Source: Candidatus Brachythrix odensensis
GTDB taxonomy: Bacteria; Chloroflexota; Anaerolineae; J036; Brachytrichaceae
Reading direction: 5' to 3'
Length of the DNA: 64,000 bases
Assembly (NCBI GenBank): GCA_016714465.1
Contig: JADKDT010000002.1
Coordinates: 434,001-498,000, forward strand
The translations under genes were made by a program, and so were the position numbers. The notes under the pieces are model-generated. The model was not told the DNA's origin. It did not search any database and saw only the letters and a program-made list of their open reading frames with translations. Below, one piece after another: positions 16,693 to 23,765 of this stretch; the first letter of the stretch is position 1; each line of letters begins with the position of its first letter.

Positions 16693-17720
16693 TTTTCCTT
16701 CCACTCCCAGGTCAGCAGGACGTCGGTGCCCAAGTTCACCTGGCTGTCGATTTCGAGGCTGGCCCCGATCTCGGCCGAACGCTCGCGCATGATGCGCAGG
16801 CCAAAACTTGTGCCCGCCGCCGCTCCAGGATCGAAGCCCGCTCCATTATCGTGCACCAGCATCATGGCCCCGTCGGGCCGGGTGCTGAGTTGGATGCTGG
16901 CCTCCGTTGCGCGGCTGTGCTTTGAAACATTGTGCAGGGCCTCTTGCGCAATCCTGTAAAAAGCAACTTGAACATCGGCCGGCAGGCGGGTGTGTTCCTC
17001 GGCCACGACCTCGATCTGGATGCCCAGGCGCGAAGATGAGGCATTTGCAAGCTGTTTCAGGAGCTCGGACAGCTTGCTCTCAGTCAGCGCGGACGGGCGC
17101 AATTCGACCAGCAGCGAGCGCATTTCGGCCAGGGCGCTGCGGCTGAGCCGGCGCACATCCTCCAGTTGGCGACGGCCGGCGGCCGGGTCTTTGTCCCACA
17201 CCTGGGGGAGGAGCTCCGCCATGATGCTGGCCGAGAACAACGATTGCGTCACAGCGTCGTGAAGTTCGCGGGCGAGCCGAGTGCGCTCCGACAGAATCGC
17301 AAGCTGGTTGGACTTCAAGCGCAGTTCGTCCTCGCGCTGTCTGCGCTCAGAGACGTCGCGAAGAATGACGCCGTAACGAACCGCGCCCTCGGACGCTATC
17401 CGGGTAATACCGGCCTCGGCGGGAAACTCCTCGCCGGTGCGGCGCTGCCCAACCACGTCGCGCCGCTCGCCCATCCGACGCGATGTTTCGCCGCTGCGGC
17501 CAAACGATCGCACATGGTCGGCATGGCGCGGAACATGGCGCTCAGGAATCAGAATCGTCAGAGACCGTCCCGTCAGTTCGTCCAACTGATAACCAAACAT
17601 CGCCGACGCACCGGCGTTGGCGTAGACGATGCGCTGGTCCTGGTCGATGACCAGCACGGCATCGCTGGTGCCCTCCACGACCTGCGCAATCAAACTGGCA
17701 TTTTCTGGAGTTAGTTCCAC
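16689..17720 (-). CDS. PAS-domain sensor histidine kinase (HisKA_3/NarX-DegS type)
   Basis: 343 residues, cytoplasmic (no membrane helix). An N-terminal PAS domain (about 10-125, with VIDQDQRIVYANAGASAMFG and a PAC-like VILRDVSERR) may bind a cofactor or ligand. Then the HisKA_3 dimerisation box ARELHDAVTQSLFSASIM with the phospho-His, and a HATPase_c domain with YRIAQEALHNVSKHS, DNGAGFDPG and FGLRIMRERS. A soluble PAS-HisKA_3 kinase beside a NarL regulator is the build of DosS/DevS-like redox or gas sensors, though there is no GAF domain here and no haem ligand can be pointed out. Its promoter region carries two palindromic boxes, suggesting autoregulation. Confidence 0.93.
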   Translation of the reverse strand: MELTPENASLIAQVVEGTSDAVLVIDQDQRIVYANAGASAMFGYQLDELTGRSLTILIPERHVPRHADHVRSFGRSGETSRRMGERRDVVGQRRTGEEFPAEAGITRIASEGAVRYGVILRDVSERRQREDELRLKSNQLAILSERTRLARELHDAVTQSLFSASIMAELLPQVWDKDPAAGRRQLEDVRRLSRSALAEMRSLLVELRPSALTESKLSELLKQLANASSSRLGIQIEVVAEEHTRLPADVQVAFYRIAQEALHNVSKHSRATEASIQLSTRPDGAMMLVHDNGAGFDPGAAAGTSFGLRIMRERSAEIGASLEIDSQVNLGTDVLLTWEWKEK

Positions 17721-17757
17721 AATTCAAGCCTGGGGCGAATTATCCCATCGACGGAAC

Positions 17758-17794
17758 TAGCCAGGTGGCCAGTCCAAAACCGGCCACTTGCGGG
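17758..17794. promoter_or_regulatory. Tandem TRGCCANNTGGCYA-type boxes between kinase and lone receiver
   Basis: TAGCCAGGTGGCCA (17758-17771) and CGGCCACTTGCGGG (17781-17794) start 23 bp apart in the 111-bp divergent region between the histidine kinase (start 17720) and the receiver gene (17832). On the minus strand GATAAT lies about 12 nt past the first box. Confidence 0.6.
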
Positions 17795-17831
17795 GGGACG
17801 GTCCGGACCCAGACTCGTAACCTTTCCGCCT

Positions 17832-18293
17832 ATGCAGGCCAACGGCAAGGTCGGGGTTCTGATCGCGGATGATCATCCCGATGTGGCGAACGCGCTGACC
17901 GCGTTGCTGCTCGCCCAGTCCGACTTCGTGCCCCTCGGCGCGGTGGCCACTGCGCGCGACCTGTTCGAGGCGGTGGAGGCCACCCACCCCGAGATTGTGA
18001 TGGTGGATTGGGAACTCCCCGGGTTTGACCCACGTCAGGCCGTCGCGGCGCTCCGAGAACACGGCAATGGCCCGCAAATCGTGGCGATGAGCGCGTACTT
18101 GCTGGCGGCCCGGGCCGCTCTGGCAGCCGGGGCCGACGTGTTTATCAGCAAGACCGACCCGCCCGATTCGGTACTGGCCATCCTGCGCCGGCTGCGCGGC
18201 GTGCCGCCTTCCACCGGCGCTCCGGCGCCCGGGGAGCGCCCCAATGGCGCGCGCCCGATCTTCCCGCGACGACCTGGCCAGGCAAACACCTAG
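17832..18293 (+). CDS. Stand-alone response-regulator receiver protein
   Basis: 153 residues: one receiver domain (ADDHPDVANAL, phospho-Asp in MVDWELPG, Ser/Thr region VAMSAYL, Lys in VFISKTDPP) and a Pro/Arg-rich tail with no output domain. It diverges from the histidine kinase across a region with palindromic boxes. A single-domain receiver here could be a phosphate sink or second target for the kinase, or act by protein contact. Downstream 85 bp is DoxX. Confidence 0.88.
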   Translation: MQANGKVGVLIADDHPDVANALTALLLAQSDFVPLGAVATARDLFEAVEATHPEIVMVDWELPGFDPRQAVAALREHGNGPQIVAMSAYLLAARAALAAGADVFISKTDPPDSVLAILRRLRGVPPSTGAPAPGERPNGARPIFPRRPGQANT

Positions 18294-18312
18294 CCAGTTG
18301 GCCAGTTACAAT
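18291..18312 (+). promoter_or_regulatory. TRGCCANNTGGCYA box directly before a -10 element, DoxX promoter
   Basis: TAGCCAGTTGGCCA (18291-18304) is followed after 2 bp by TACAAT (18307-18312). The box thus covers the -35 position, as expected for an activator that contacts RNA polymerase there. A half site TGGCCA lies upstream at 18275. ATG of DoxX is at 18379. The box overlaps the stop codon region of the receiver gene. Confidence 0.6.
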
Positions 18313-18378
18313 CCGTCTGCGTGGTTGGGGCGATTCAGCGTCCAACCTTTAGAGTCTCACCAGCGAGGTTTTATAAAA

Positions 18379-18975
18379 ATGGCAAAACTACAGATTCCCG
18401 TAAGCAAAGGTCGACTCATTGATGAACCACCGATCGCGAAGTTCTTGTTCTCGGACAGGCGCATGGCGATCTTCTGGGTGGTTGTTCGCGTCCTGATCGC
18501 AATTGATTGGATCAACGCAGGCATACACAAGGTGGAGGATCCGGCCTGGCTGAACGGATCGGCCATCAAGGCGTTCTGGGCACGCATCGTGGTGATTCCG
18601 GCCGCTCCGGCCAGCCCGACGATCAAGTTCGACTGGTATCGCGTCTTCATCAACGGCCTCTTGAATTCGGGCAGCCACACTTGGTTTGGACCCCTGGTCG
18701 CCTGGGGCGAGTTGCTGATCGGGATCGCGCTACTGATTGGCGCGTTCACCGGCATCGCCGCCTTCTTCGGCGCGTTGCTGAACTGGAACTTCATCATGGC
18801 CGGCAGCGCGAGCACGAATGGCCTGCTCTTGATCGCCGCAGTCGGAATCATGCTGGCCTGGAAGATCGCTGGCTACATCGGCGCCGACTTCTTCCTGCTC
18901 CGCCTGATCGGAGTCCCCTGGAAGGGCGAAGAAGTCAAGCCAAAAGAAAGCCCAACGCCTGCCGCAGGCAAATAA
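18379..18975 (+). CDS. DoxX-family membrane protein
   Basis: 198 residues from ATG 18379 (open frame upstream is ignored because it contains the promoter). Four membrane helices; the DoxX/DoxD pattern is visible in RVLIAIDWINAGIHKVEDPAWL, GPLVAWGELLIGIALLIGAFT and AAFFGALLNWNFIMAGSAS. DoxX relatives occur in thiosulfate:quinone oxidoreductase and in oxidative-stress membrane complexes with SodA. The C-terminus is a charged cytoplasmic tail. A T-rich terminator follows. Confidence 0.88.
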   Translation: MAKLQIPVSKGRLIDEPPIAKFLFSDRRMAIFWVVVRVLIAIDWINAGIHKVEDPAWLNGSAIKAFWARIVVIPAAPASPTIKFDWYRVFINGLLNSGSHTWFGPLVAWGELLIGIALLIGAFTGIAAFFGALLNWNFIMAGSASTNGLLLIAAVGIMLAWKIAGYIGADFFLLRLIGVPWKGEEVKPKESPTPAAGK

Positions 18976-19007
18976 CACAACAGAATAGCGCGTTTGCGCA
19001 AAATGGG

Positions 19008-19042
19008 CAGCGGACGGTAAATCGTCCGCTGTTCCGTTTTTC
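19008..19042 (+). terminator. Intrinsic terminator after DoxX
   Basis: CAGCGGACG (19008-19016) pairs with 19023-19031 around GTAAAT and is followed by TTCCGTTTTTCC, a standard rho-independent terminator. Confidence 0.85.
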
Positions 19043-19096
19043 CTGAGGCGATGCGCCCCAGGATTCCAATTTAGGTGCGAAAGCGTATCGCGCCGA

Positions 19097-19140
19097 AAGC
19101 AATATCCCCGCCCGGCCTAAGCCGGGCGGGGATATTGCTT
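19097..19140. terminator. 20-bp perfect hairpin between convergent genes
   Basis: Arms 19097-19116 and 19121-19140 (AAGCAATATCCCCGCCCGGC) close a CTAA loop. It faces the 3' end of the CBS gene (19163) and backs the DoxX terminator. It belongs to the window-wide hairpin family. Confidence 0.7.
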
Positions 19141-19162
19141 TGAGAAACCTATCGGTTAAGGC

Positions 19163-19597
19163 TCAGGGCTTCGTCGGCTCAGGCAGCATCTCGCGCACAA
19201 GCATGCGGAATATGTCGGACTCGGTGATGACCCCGACCAGCCGGTCGTGCTCGAGCACCGGCAGACCGCTGACCTTGTGGGCGAGCATCATCGCGGCCGC
19301 ATCGCGGATGCTGGTGTGCGGCGAAACCGTCAGCACGTTCCGGCGCATGATCTTGTCAATCGTCAGAGTATCGAGCAGGTAGTTCAGCTCCCACACGCTG
19401 AGCGACGTGGCCGCCGACGGCTCCGCCTCGCGGATATCACCCAGGGTGACAACGCCGACCAGCCGGCCATCCTCGAGGACGGGCAACCGGCGAATCTTGC
19501 GCTCCTTCATCAGCCGATGGGCCTCCGGAAGCGTTGTCTTTGGTGTGATGGTCACGGGATTTGGCGTCATCCAATCCAGCACCTGGTAATTTGTCAT
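19163..19597 (-). CDS. Tandem CBS-domain protein
   Basis: 144 residues, two CBS motifs: residues about 8-60 (MTPNPVTITPKTTLPEAHRL ... RRLPVLEDGRLVGVVTLGDI) and 80-138 (MRRNVLTVSPHTSIRDAAAM ... SGLPVLEHDRLVGVITESDI). CBS pairs bind adenosine nucleotides. Stand-alone two-CBS proteins such as Hrp1 are members of the mycobacterial DosR regulon, which fits this island. SD AGGAGG lies before ATG 19597. A 12-of-14 copy of the palindromic box is 77-91 bp upstream. Confidence 0.92.
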   Translation of the reverse strand: MTNYQVLDWMTPNPVTITPKTTLPEAHRLMKERKIRRLPVLEDGRLVGVVTLGDIREAEPSAATSLSVWELNYLLDTLTIDKIMRRNVLTVSPHTSIRDAAAMMLAHKVSGLPVLEHDRLVGVITESDIFRMLVREMLPEPTKP

Positions 19598-19674
19598 GGC
19601 TTTATGGCCTCCTGGTTTCCTTCACCATACGCCTGAATACCGTCTTGCGCGCCCACCAGTTGAATAGTTTCCTC

Positions 19675-19688
19675 TAGTCCACTGGCCA
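19675..19688 (-). promoter_or_regulatory. TRGCCANNTGGCYA-type box upstream of the CBS gene
   Basis: TAGTCCACTGGCCA at 19675-19688 matches 12 of 14 consensus positions; a weak copy (9 of 14) begins 22 bp away at 19653. It is placed as in the other promoters. Confidence 0.45.
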
Positions 19689-19714
19689 GCCTGGAAGCTA
19701 TCGCAGCAATTGGT

Positions 19715-19781
19715 GGCAAGACCACGACCCCCGCGCTTCGCGCGGGGGTCGTGGTCTTGCCATCGTTTTGAGGATGACTTC
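19715..19781. repeat. 22-bp perfect inverted repeat in a divergent promoter region, with AGGATGACTTC flank
   Basis: Arms 19715-19736 and 19740-19761 (GGCAAGACCACGACCCCCGC core) around TTC; AGGATGACTTC follows at 19771-19781. The element sits between divergent starts (CBS 19597 minus, oxidase 19903 plus), where a terminator is not expected. It shares the flank with elements at 13749 and 60906. Confidence 0.65.
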
Positions 19782-19790
19782 TGGTCACGA

Positions 19791-19804
19791 TAGCCAACTG
19801 GCTA
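19791..19804 (+). promoter_or_regulatory. TRGCCANNTGGCYA box upstream of the terminal oxidase operon
   Basis: TAGCCAACTGGCTA at 19791-19804 has perfect TAGCCA/TGGCTA half sites with a 2-bp spacer. It lies 99 bp before the first oxidase gene (19903). No second good copy is seen at 22-23 bp. Confidence 0.55.
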
Positions 19805-19902
19805 GTCAGTTTGTACCCAGACGACTGGGACGCGCCGGATCGTCCCCAATATCATGGTTGCCAGGTTCAATCAACGTTCATTTTTTCAGAGGAGGAGTCC
19901 TG

Positions 19903-20067
19903 ATGACTGAGTCCGATCACCCGCTGTCTGAACGGGATCAGGCTGACGACGACAAGGTCACGCCCCGCGGCGCAACCGCGTTCGTCTTTGTCATGCTCGC
20001 CGGTTACATCATTTATTGGGCGTATCTGTGGTACACGACCATCATCGAACGGGGCGTCGGCGGCTAA
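19903..20067 (+). CDS. Cytochrome c oxidase subunit 2A-like small protein (ba3-type)
   Basis: 54 residues from ATG 19903, SD GGAGGA. A charged N-terminus is followed by one membrane helix (GATAFVFVMLAGYIIYWAYL). Position directly before subunits II and I of a ba3-type oxidase, and the length, match subunit IIa. The upstream open frame carries no supporting signal. Confidence 0.75.
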   Translation: MTESDHPLSERDQADDDKVTPRGATAFVFVMLAGYIIYWAYLWYTTIIERGVGG

Positions 20068-20097
20068 GGGCTCCTACCAGCGCCAAAGGGAATCATC

Positions 20098-20592
20098 ATG
20101 CATATTGATCGCTATGAACGGGCCTGGCTCACCGCCGTGGGGATCGCCCTGGGGGCGTTCGCGGCCGCGATGGCGGCGGGCTTCATTTTGTTCGGCATTC
20201 GCCTGCCCTCTCCGGTGGCCAGAATCAATCCGAACACCTTCGCCGGAACGCCCTACGCAAATCCCGGCATCAAATCGCTTGGCGGCGGCCGCTACGAGGT
20301 CTTCATGACCGCCAAGATGTGGAGTTTTGACGCCGGCCGCGACAGTGGGCCGGTGGGCGTGCCGCCCAGGGTCAAGATCCCGCGCGGTTCGGAAGTGACG
20401 TTCTATGTGACGAGCCTGGACGTTGACCATGGCTTCTATATCGAGGGTCATGCCATCAATCTGGAAGTGATCCCCGGCCAGGTCGCGCGGGCAACAGTCA
20501 CCTTCATGCAGGCGGGCGAGTTCAACATCATCTGCAACCAGTACTGCGGGGTCGGTCACCAGGTTATGTATGGCTCCGTCGTCGTCCAGTAA
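20098..20592 (+). CDS. Cytochrome c oxidase subunit II (ba3-type), CuA domain
   Basis: 164 residues: one N-terminal membrane helix (about 11-34) and an extracytoplasmic cupredoxin with the complete CuA set, His111 (DVDHGFYIEG), Cys146 and Cys150, His154 and Met157 (CNQYCGVGHQVM). It accepts electrons from cytochrome c and passes them to subunit I. The single helix is the hallmark of the ba3/B-type family. It is second in the oxidase operon. Confidence 0.95.
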   Translation: MHIDRYERAWLTAVGIALGAFAAAMAAGFILFGIRLPSPVARINPNTFAGTPYANPGIKSLGGGRYEVFMTAKMWSFDAGRDSGPVGVPPRVKIPRGSEVTFYVTSLDVDHGFYIEGHAINLEVIPGQVARATVTFMQAGEFNIICNQYCGVGHQVMYGSVVVQ

Positions 20593-20605
20593 ACCAGGTA
20601 ACACC

Positions 20606-22321
20606 ATGCAACTATCCAAAGAAACACCGGCAGTTCTGCCCGTGCTTGAGCTTCCGCGGCTCGCGATGCTGCGTGACGAACGCTTCCTTGTCGGCGCCCA
20701 CATCATCACCGCGTTCGCCGCCCTATCCATTGGCGCGTTGATGGGGCCGTTTCAGGCCTTTCATCGCGCGCCGGCGTTTGTCGAGGCGTTTCCAGACGCC
20801 ACCATTCCGGTGTTCAGCTATTACTACCAGGCGCTTACCGCGCACGGCACGTTGAACGCGCTCTTCTTTACCTTTATCTTCATCTCGGGCTTCAGCTACT
20901 TTATGGTTGGCCGCTCGCTCAGGCGAAAACTATGGAGCCTGCCCCTGGCCTGGGCTGGCTTTGGCGCGATGCTGGTCGGTCTGCTGATGATGCTGTTCGT
21001 GCTTGTCACGGAACCGCAGCGCTCTTCCGTCCTCTACACGTTCTATCCACCGCTGATCGCGCCGCCGACCTTCTATCTTGGGTTGGTCCTGCTGGTACTG
21101 GGTTGCTGGATCACGGCCGCCAACGTCATCGTGACGGCCAACCTGTGGCGCAAGGAGCACCCCGGCGAGCGTCTGCCGCTGGCCGTCTTCGCGGCCGTCG
21201 CCAACCATTGGATGTTTATCGTGTCCAGCATCGGCGTTGCGGTGGAAGTGGTTTTCCTGCTCCTGCCAGCGTCGCTCGGCATCATCGACCGGACAGATCC
21301 CCAGCTTTCGCGGGTGCTGTTCTGGTTCTTTGGTCATCCATTGGTCTACTACTGGCTGGTCCCGGCCTATATCAGCATCTACACCGTGTTGCCGCAGCAA
21401 GCGGGCGGAAAACTCTTCAGCGATCCACTCGCTCGAGTCGCGTTCCTCATGTTGATGATTCTCGCCCTCCCGACCGGCGTTCATCACCTGTTCGCCGATC
21501 CGGGCGTGAGCGAAGTCAATAAGGCCATTCATACCTTCTTCACCCTGCTGGTTTCCATCCCAAGCTTCATGACCGCCTTCAACATCGGAGCCACGCTCGA
21601 GCGGGCCGGTCGCGCTCGGGGTGGCAAGGGCCTGTTTGGCTGGATGTTCACCCAGAAGTGGACCGATCCTTCGGTCGCCGCACAGTTGGTCGCCCTGATT
21701 CTCTTCATCAGCGGCGGTATCAGCGGCATCATCAACGCGTCGGCCCAACTCAATATCACCGTGCACAACACGTCGTGGGTGCCCGGCCACTTCCACCAGA
21801 CCGTCGGTGGCATCGTGGCGCTGACTTATATTGGCATCGCCTACTGGTTAATTCCGATGATCCGCGGCCGCGCGTTATTCAGCAAGAAGATGGCCCTGGC
21901 GCAGGTCTACACCTGGGGGCTGGGGATGATGCTGTTCGGCCATACCATGGCCGAGGCGGGTCTGGCCGGCGTGCCGCGCCGCTCGCTCACGGGCATTTCG
22001 CCTTTCCTGGACGAAGCCAGCAAATACTGGCTCAACGGCGCGGCGATCAGCGGCGTGATCCTGCTCATCAGCGTCACTCTGCTATTCACCAACCTGGTCC
22101 TGACCCTGGCCGGCAGCCCGAAGCCGCTGGCCGATGTGCCCGAAATCCAAACCAAAGGCGACCCGCGTTCGCCCATGCTGCTGGAACGATGGGGGCTGTG
22201 GGTGGGCATTCTGGCCGTCCTCACCCTTGTGGCCTGGGCCCCCGTTTTTGCCGAGGCAATCAGCGCAACCCAGGGCTTCCAAATCCTGCGGTTCCTGCCG
22301 ACGGGCGTGCCGATGCCATAG
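20606..22321 (+). CDS. Cytochrome c oxidase subunit I (ba3-type)
   Basis: 571 residues, about 13 membrane helices. Haem ligand His80 in TAHGTLNALFF; CuB and active-site segment WFFGHPLVYYWLVPAY with the cross-link Tyr region; the CuB pair LPTGVHHLFADPG; and VPGHFHQTVGG carrying the two haem ligands of helix X. It reduces O2 to water and pumps protons. The B-type (ba3) oxidases have high O2 affinity, consistent with use at low oxygen. ATG 20606 lies 13 nt past the stop of subunit II; the open frame starts inside it. Confidence 0.95.
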   Translation: MQLSKETPAVLPVLELPRLAMLRDERFLVGAHIITAFAALSIGALMGPFQAFHRAPAFVEAFPDATIPVFSYYYQALTAHGTLNALFFTFIFISGFSYFMVGRSLRRKLWSLPLAWAGFGAMLVGLLMMLFVLVTEPQRSSVLYTFYPPLIAPPTFYLGLVLLVLGCWITAANVIVTANLWRKEHPGERLPLAVFAAVANHWMFIVSSIGVAVEVVFLLLPASLGIIDRTDPQLSRVLFWFFGHPLVYYWLVPAYISIYTVLPQQAGGKLFSDPLARVAFLMLMILALPTGVHHLFADPGVSEVNKAIHTFFTLLVSIPSFMTAFNIGATLERAGRARGGKGLFGWMFTQKWTDPSVAAQLVALILFISGGISGIINASAQLNITVHNTSWVPGHFHQTVGGIVALTYIGIAYWLIPMIRGRALFSKKMALAQVYTWGLGMMLFGHTMAEAGLAGVPRRSLTGISPFLDEASKYWLNGAAISGVILLISVTLLFTNLVLTLAGSPKPLADVPEIQTKGDPRSPMLLERWGLWVGILAVLTLVAWAPVFAEAISATQGFQILRFLPTGVPMP

Positions 22322-22325
22322 AATC

Positions 22326-23093
22326 ATGACCAACTCACCTCTCATCCTCTTCATCGCCATCCTCGTCGTCGCGGCCTTGCTGATCAGCACCGTTGTCGCC
22401 ATGGGTTACCTCGGCAGCCTGTTCGTGCAGTGGCTGACCCGTTTCCTCAATCGGAACATCCCCAAAACGGATATCCTCGGCGAGTACGATGCGCTGACTC
22501 TCAAGAAGATCACGGCCAATGCCGCGCCTGCACTGACTTCGATTCGGCCCGCGCCCGACGGGCCGGCGCCGTATCCGCTGGATCAATTCGTCGCCAAGGC
22601 GTTTCTGGTGAGCACCGTTCTGCTCGTTGCTGTCCCCCTGGCGTTCGCGCCGGAGGGCCGGCATGTGAGCCTTGCCGCGATCCTGCGCCTGTATCAGCCC
22701 GAGCCCTTCGCCGCGGCGCCGACACCGACGCCGCAGCCCATCGTCGACAGTGAGCCCGGCGTGCTGCCAAAGACGGCCGCGGGCTTGCCGGCCGGAAACG
22801 CGGCGCGCGGCAAGACGCTGTTCGCGTCGAACGCCTGCTCAAGCTGTCATGCCATCGCCAGGGACCAGGTCCTGGTCGGGCCGAGCCTATATGGCGTCTG
22901 GAACACAGCCGCAACGCGGGAGCCCGGCGTGGCGACGAAGGACTACATGTTCGAGAGCATCCTCGCCCCAAACAAGTTCGTCGTGAACGGCTTTGCCCAG
23001 GGCCTGATGCCGGCGAGTTTTGCCCAATCGTTGACAACCCAGCAGTTGGCCGATCTCCTTGCGTACATGGAGAAGGATCTGAGTCAGAAATAG
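22326..23093 (+). CDS. Membrane-anchored c-type cytochrome with oxidase operon
   Basis: 255 residues from ATG 22326, 4 nt after subunit I. Two membrane helices (about 7-29 and 91-108) hold an extracytoplasmic Pro-rich linker and a class I cytochrome c domain, haem motif CSSCH (Cys171, Cys174, His175) and probable Met ligand in GLMPASF. It probably delivers electrons to CuA of the adjacent oxidase. The N-terminal two-helix part is not a standard cytochrome module and may act as an extra oxidase subunit fused to the cytochrome. Confidence 0.88.
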   Translation: MTNSPLILFIAILVVAALLISTVVAMGYLGSLFVQWLTRFLNRNIPKTDILGEYDALTLKKITANAAPALTSIRPAPDGPAPYPLDQFVAKAFLVSTVLLVAVPLAFAPEGRHVSLAAILRLYQPEPFAAAPTPTPQPIVDSEPGVLPKTAAGLPAGNAARGKTLFASNACSSCHAIARDQVLVGPSLYGVWNTAATREPGVATKDYMFESILAPNKFVVNGFAQGLMPASFAQSLTTQQLADLLAYMEKDLSQK

Positions 23094-23143
23094 GCGCTGG
23101 GCAGACTCCCAGCGGAACTTGGAAGCTCTCCCCAAACCTTTTT

Positions 23144-23184
23144 CTGAAGTGAGAGCCCCGGCTCCGCCGGGGCTCTCACTTCAG
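23144..23184. terminator. 19-bp perfect hairpin after the oxidase operon
   Basis: Arms 23144-23162 and 23166-23184 (CTGAAGTGAGAGCCCCGGC) around TCC. It ends the oxidase operon; no T-run follows. Confidence 0.7.
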
Positions 23185-23197
23185 GTGAATTCCCGGA

Positions 23198-23469
23198 ATG
23201 AACACGCCAAACCCAAGTCCCGGTCCGCAGCGCGGCATGGTGAGAAGTCTCGCCGGCTGGACGATCCTCAGCTTTGGCCTGACGTTCACCTTGTTCGGCG
23301 CGCTGTATGCCCAGGACATGCGCATGCTCAGCCGCGCGCCCGAGATCCTGTGGTACGCCATGTGCGGTCAGCCCCTCCCCGACGGTTCGACGGGCCCCTG
23401 CTTTTCGGGATTGGCTTCGCCGGAGCCATGGCAGGCGCGCTGCTCCTGATGATCCGCTCGAAGCGCTAG
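23198..23469 (+). pseudogene. Small two-helix membrane protein, split by a homopolymer frameshift
   Basis: From ATG 23198 a protein with one membrane helix (GWTILSFGLTFTLFGALYAQ) runs out of a natural composition at GPCFSGLAS. One extra C in the CCCC run at 23395-23398 would join it to the other frame, which reads LLFGIGFAGAMAGALLLMIR, a second helix, ending at 23469. The joined product is about 90 residues. No family is recognised. It may belong to the oxidase unit. Confidence 0.5.
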
Positions 23470-23765
23470 AAACCATTCTGGAGGGCGAGGACGCAATTCG
23501 GGGCGGGTGGGCTCCTGATCATGATTCTCAGAATTCTCGGCGGGCAAGTCTCAAATGGTAGAATCTTGTCTCAAGATTAGTTTTTTGAATCGCTTGGTCG
23601 TTGGTATTGGTTCCCGCGCGCGCGGCGCATCGGGGTGTTGCACCCGGATGAACGCCCTGTTTCGGCATCTTCCGTCAGCGTCTGCTCAGCATTGGGCTCC
23701 CGAACGGGCTCCCTCCCCACGACGGCGATTTTCATTCGATACGGAGTAAACAACAGACATAACCT
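23470..23765 (+). promoter_or_regulatory. Promoter and about 195-nt leader of RNase J
   Basis: This 296-bp stretch has no convincing gene. A probable -10 TAGAAT at 23559-23564 would give a start near 23571 and a leader of about 195 nt, in contrast to the leaderless genes nearby. The leader holds GCGCGCGCGGCGC and GGGTGTTGCACCC, both able to fold. ACGGAG at 23740-23745 is a weak SD. No known riboswitch is recognised. Confidence 0.45.
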
